This document shows, piece after piece, positions 60,520 to 64,000 of a stretch of 64,000 nucleotides of DNA. This DNA comes from Warburgia ugandensis. Taxonomy: Eukaryota > Streptophyta > Magnoliopsida > Canellales > Canellaceae. The translations under genes and the position numbers were made by a program. The DNA lies in the NCBI GenBank assembly GCA_035236585.1, contig CP141139.1, forward strand, positions 32,993,217-33,057,216, read 5' to 3'. Positions within the stretch are counted from its first letter, which is position 1, and every line of letters starts with the position of its first letter. Below the pieces are notes generated by a model that was given only the letters and a program-made list of their open reading frames with translations, was not told the origin of the DNA and searched no databases.

Positions 60520-61784
60520 GCTATTGGTTGTATGTAAATCAAGTGACATTGCTTGTATAGTAAACCAAATGAAAATAGAAATGTTAAGTTTCACTAGAAC
60601 TCCTTTTTAGTGGGAGTCACAAGAAGCATAAAATGGTCAATCATTTAGTATCTTTAAAACACTAGGGAATGGAAGTTTCTACTAGATATGAAAGATCACA
60701 AAGATGGAGAAGACCAAATATGGGGTTGATGAGATCACTTGTTTCGAGTTTCAAGTCCTATGTTCCTATATTGATGCTTTAGATCCAATTAGTTTTGAAG
60801 AGATGATCACTAAAAGGGACTCATTATTTAGGATAAAGGCAATGATAGATGAAATAAATTCCTAATAAAAAATAATTAGCAAAAATTATTTGACTTGTCA
60901 ATGAATTATATACCAATTACAAGGAATTGGACATTCAAGAAAAAGAAAAACTCTAAAGGCAAAGAAGAAACTTATAAAGAACAATTGGTTGCAAAAGATC
61001 CCACATAGAAGGAAAGCATATATTTTAAAGAAAGGTTTTCTCCATTTTGTAGAAAAGATTTTTAAGAATCATCTTGTCCATTGTGCATTCTAAGATTTTG
61101 TGTTGCATAAGATTGATGTGAAAACTGCTTTTCTAAATGAAAAGTTAGATGAAGATCTCTACATAATACAAAATGCGAGCCTTCAAATTAGTGGATGAAA
61201 AGGAAAGATACAAAAATGATAGAAGTTCCTATATGGTCTCAAACAAGCTTCACATTAATAGAATATAAACTTCCACAAAACTACATTGATACATGGATTT
61301 GTAGTAAATCAAGTTCATAATTGCATTTATGTTCAAATTAATGAGAGTAAAATATTAATTTCAATAGCCTATGAGGAGAATACATTACTTGTAGGAATGA
61401 TTTGATACTCATTAAGGAAGCTAAGAATTGGTTGTCATAGAGATAGATATGAAAGACCTTGGAGAAGGGTCATATGTTCTTGGAATCAAAATCCATAAGA
61501 AAAAATAGTTACAAATGTTATGATTATCTTAGGAGGCATATCTATGTTCAATTTGAAAGGGTTCTCAATGGAAATTTAGAAGAAGAGATATCTCCTACTA
61601 TTAAGCAAGACAGACTTGATGAGGCAAAATGTCCTAAAAATGAGATGAAAATGGTAGAGATGAAAAAAAACTTCCATATGCTTAAGTTGGTTGAATATTG
61701 ATGATGTTATGATATAAACTAGGCCAAACTTGTATTTTTTCATGGGACTACTTGGTAGATACTAGCATGAAGAGATTGCATGAT

Positions 61785-62545
61785 GCATGTTGCTTGTAGA
61801 TGACATAGTTTTGATTGATAAGATAAGGGGGGGCATAAACACAAAAGCTAGAGTTATAGAGAGATGCTATTGAGTCAAAAGGTTTTAAAATTAGCTGAAC
61901 TAAGATTGAATATACGGAATGCAATTTTAGCAAGGAGAGAAGTGGGAGTGGAGCATTGGTAAAGATTGATAACCAAGAAGTCTCCTAAACATTTGGTACT
62001 TGGGACTGATAATTCATGAGAGCGAAGAGATTGAGAAAGATGTTAGAGATGTGCCTCTGAATTTTGTGTGATTAGCGAGTGCCACTCAGATTGAAAGGAC
62101 AATTTTATAGGATGGTTATAAGGTTGGACATGCACTATGGATCAGAGTGTTGGGTAATTAAGAAACAAAATATACATAAGATAAGTGTAGCCAAAATGAG
62201 GATGTTGAGATGGATGAGTGGCAAGACATGAAAGAGCAGAAATAGAAATGAAAACATTAAAGGAAATTTAGGAGTAGCACTAATAAGTAACAAGATGAGG
62301 AAGGGAAGACTTAGATTATTTGAACGTGTTCAGTAGAGATAAAAAATAGTATCAGTTAGAAGGAGTAAGTCTTTTCAAGTCAAAGGCTTTAAAAGGTAAT
62401 GAGAAGGCTCAAAAGGATGTGGATAGAAATGGTGAGAAAAGATTTAAAACTTTTTGGACTAAATGAGGCCATGACCCTTAATAAAGGAGAGTGGAGGAAT
62501 AAAATTCATGTGCCGACCTCTATTTAGGATAAGACATTGATGATG
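61785..62545 (+). pseudogene. RTE-type LINE, truncated 3' fragment inserted in copia
   Basis: It begins abruptly at MLLVDDIVLIDK, the reverse transcriptase active-site block, and continues through a YLGLIIHESEEIEKDV segment, KMRMLRWMSG-like wording, a MRRLKRMWIEMVRKDLKLFG block and NKGEWRNKIHVP, ending in a GATGATG-rich tail. It is 5'-truncated, as is usual for LINEs. The surrounding copia reading resumes afterwards. Confidence 0.8.
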
Positions 62546-62924
62546 ATGGTGATGATAACTACTTGATAGATATCAAGAAAGTATTTCAATTTGTTAAAAG
62601 AATGCATTCAAGCTTCTTTATTATCCCAATGTCTTCAAAGTACATTGATTCATTTATTCAAATTATAAGGGTTGGCAAATACTTAGAAAATTGACAATTG
62701 AATATGTCTTTACAATTGGTAAGCAATTTCATGGAGTTGCCAATATTAGAAATGCACTAATCAATCCACATTGGAAGCTGGATATATTGCCTACAATGAG
62801 TGAGCAAAACATGTTATGTGGCTGAAACAATTTGTCACTGAGCTTAAAGTGGTAGATAACATTAAATGTCCTATGAGAATCCCTTATAATATATAGACAT
62901 AATTAGGGATATATATAAGGGAGT

Positions 62925-64000
62925 TGTGATGACCCAAGTTTTCACATGCATTTTTAAATGCAAAACTAATTCCTAAGGAGGGATTGATCCCTATTTTAAA
63001 ACCACTTTATAAAAAAACAATGCAATGGAGTTGAAAAGTCTTTTAATTTAAATTCATTTTGAAAACCCCGAGTGTCATTTGCTTTCAAGATGAATAAAGA
63101 AATTTGAAAAATGAAGAAAATCATAAATATTTCCCAAGTTTATCAAGTCACAGCACGTAGTCCAACTGTAATAATTACAGATACATGTCCAAAAGTTAGA
63201 GATTTTACTTACATTCATATTTGCCTCTTCTTCATTTACTTGATCATGGCACCAACATGTCCTGGAGTTTTCTGCCAATTCCTTTTTGGCCTTTTTGGAC
63301 TAATCTATAAAAAAATAATATTTTTTGGTGAGTATTCCTCATACTTAGTAGGTGATCTGATACTACTGTTTTGAAAACACAGTATACAACATGTATAAAT
63401 TCAAGGAGCTTTCCATGTAAAACATCAGTAATTCCTTTTTGTGTAAACATGCATATTTGTGCATAAAATGTAAGCTCATTGATGCCATTTCAACCATGGA
63501 ATCCGTATGCAAATCTAGTCTTCTAAATATGACTAAAATCATAAAATAGAAATCAATAGATCCAAGTAATAAGATTGTAGCAAACACATCAAATCAATGA
63601 GTCAAATATAATAATCATAAAGCTCTTAAAATAGTCATCATTCAACATATGTTAGTATCATGCACATGAGTCTCTCGGCGAACACATCGTGCCAACTGGT
63701 CACGAGTACTCGTATACGACCGTCTCAATGCTATATGCATATCGATAACACTGAAATCATAGGGTCAACTATGCTCACGATCAGCACACAGCTGGAATCA
63801 TGTGGCTCTGATATCTGGAGACCTACCCATCATAGCCTCCACGGTAACTATGGCTGTCCCCAAAAGGGTACCGTGAACACCTCCAGTGGTCATCCTTGTT
63901 TACCATAGTAGTTAGGAAAGGGACAATGTCATTTTGGCAACGATACCATCCACCTTTTTGGTGGTAGAGGCTAGGAGGCCAACCCTGTACATAACAACCT
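62925..64000 (+). repeat. Long LTR, TGTNAC..CCC family, copy 4, cut by the window end
   Basis: It starts TGTGATGACCCAAG directly after copia RNase H sequence. Shared landmarks with 34383-36221 include CCGAGTGTCATTT against CCGAGTGTGAAAAC, an ATAGGGTC..CTATGC.CACGA block, CATCCACCTTTTTGGTGGTA and GAGGCTAGGAGGCCAACCC. The right end and any interior lie outside the window. Confidence 0.7.

Larger units (their letters stand above)
53500..62924 (+). mobile_element. Ty1/copia retrotransposon split into three pieces by nested insertions
   Basis: Piece 1 (53500-55327) has gag (TGSNFKE near 53537; EEYVTFIILNSLPKAYENF and NERKW near 53920-54015), a protease segment (WRIDSVQST near 54375, active-site glycine lost) and the integrase start (KYFITFIDDYFQYGLS near 55015-55060). 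Piece 2 (60520-61780) has reverse transcriptase (KIDVKTAFLNEKLDEDLY near 61100; FLYGLKQA near 61230). Piece 3 (62566-62924) has the RNase H end (KHVMWLKQFVTELKVVDN near 62810-62865). A minus-strand copia at 55328-60519 and an RTE tail at 61785-62545 separate them. No LTR of this element was recognised; the left side abuts hAT sequence and the right side is cut by another LTR. Confidence 0.75.

Noticed and set aside
61459..61701. 80-codon open frame as a stand-alone gene
   Set aside because: It overlaps, in shifted frames, copia reverse transcriptase wording (MKDLGEGSYVLGIKI-like), so it is part of the broken copia.

Overview
The window looks like nuclear DNA of a flowering plant. It is AT-rich and packed with broken plant transposable elements. 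It carries an Au-type SINE, LTR elements with initiator-tRNA-Met and tRNA-Asp primer sites, a SPIRAL1-like gene and the first two exons of a SPO11-2-like gene. I cannot name the species. Eleven long GA/CT microsatellites (about 60-100 bp each) are a strong compositional habit. All calls come from reading the sequence and remembered family motifs; no alignment or database search was run.

Host genes. (1) SPIRAL1-like, + strand, 43137-43509: two exons, 98 codons, intact. Upstream lie an inverted repeat, an RY-type palindrome, a G-box, a telo-box and a duplicated site II element (42160-42465). (2) SPO11-2-like, - strand, 7092-6838: exon 1, a 93-nt intron and exon 2 with clean splice sites. The later exons, including the catalytic region, were not found, so this is either a gene head running off the left edge through a very long intron or a displaced fragment.

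Layout. 0.46-2.8 kb: short Ty3/gypsy element with both LTRs and decayed gag and protease. 3.0-3.7 kb: copia-like LTR. 4.8-6.05 kb: RTE LINE tail (-). 6.8-7.1 kb: SPO11-2 exons. 9.7-10.6 kb: possible LTR. 10.6-14.1 kb: degenerate long LTR. 14.1-18.3 kb: CACTA element (-) split by a 2.5-kb solo LTR with perfect target duplications. 18.7-32.8 kb: a four-component nest, in which a long LTR is interrupted by a gag-only Tat/Athila-like element whose gag is itself split by a solo LTR. 33.75-38.5 kb: L1 LINE containing a solo LTR and an Au SINE, both with target duplications. 38.5-44 kb: comparatively transposon-poor stretch with the SPIRAL1-like gene. 44-53 kb: weakly resolved repeats, an RTE endonuclease piece and a hAT transposase remnant. 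53.5-62.9 kb: copia element (+) interrupted by a complete opposite-strand copia and a truncated RTE LINE. 62.9-64 kb: start of another long LTR.

The window holds no operon-like or new defence-type system. The points most worth checking are the headless SPO11-2 exon pair, the promoter-like cluster upstream of the SPIRAL1-like gene, the tRNA-Asp-like segment at the edge of the Tat-like LTRs, and the readable order of nested insertions.
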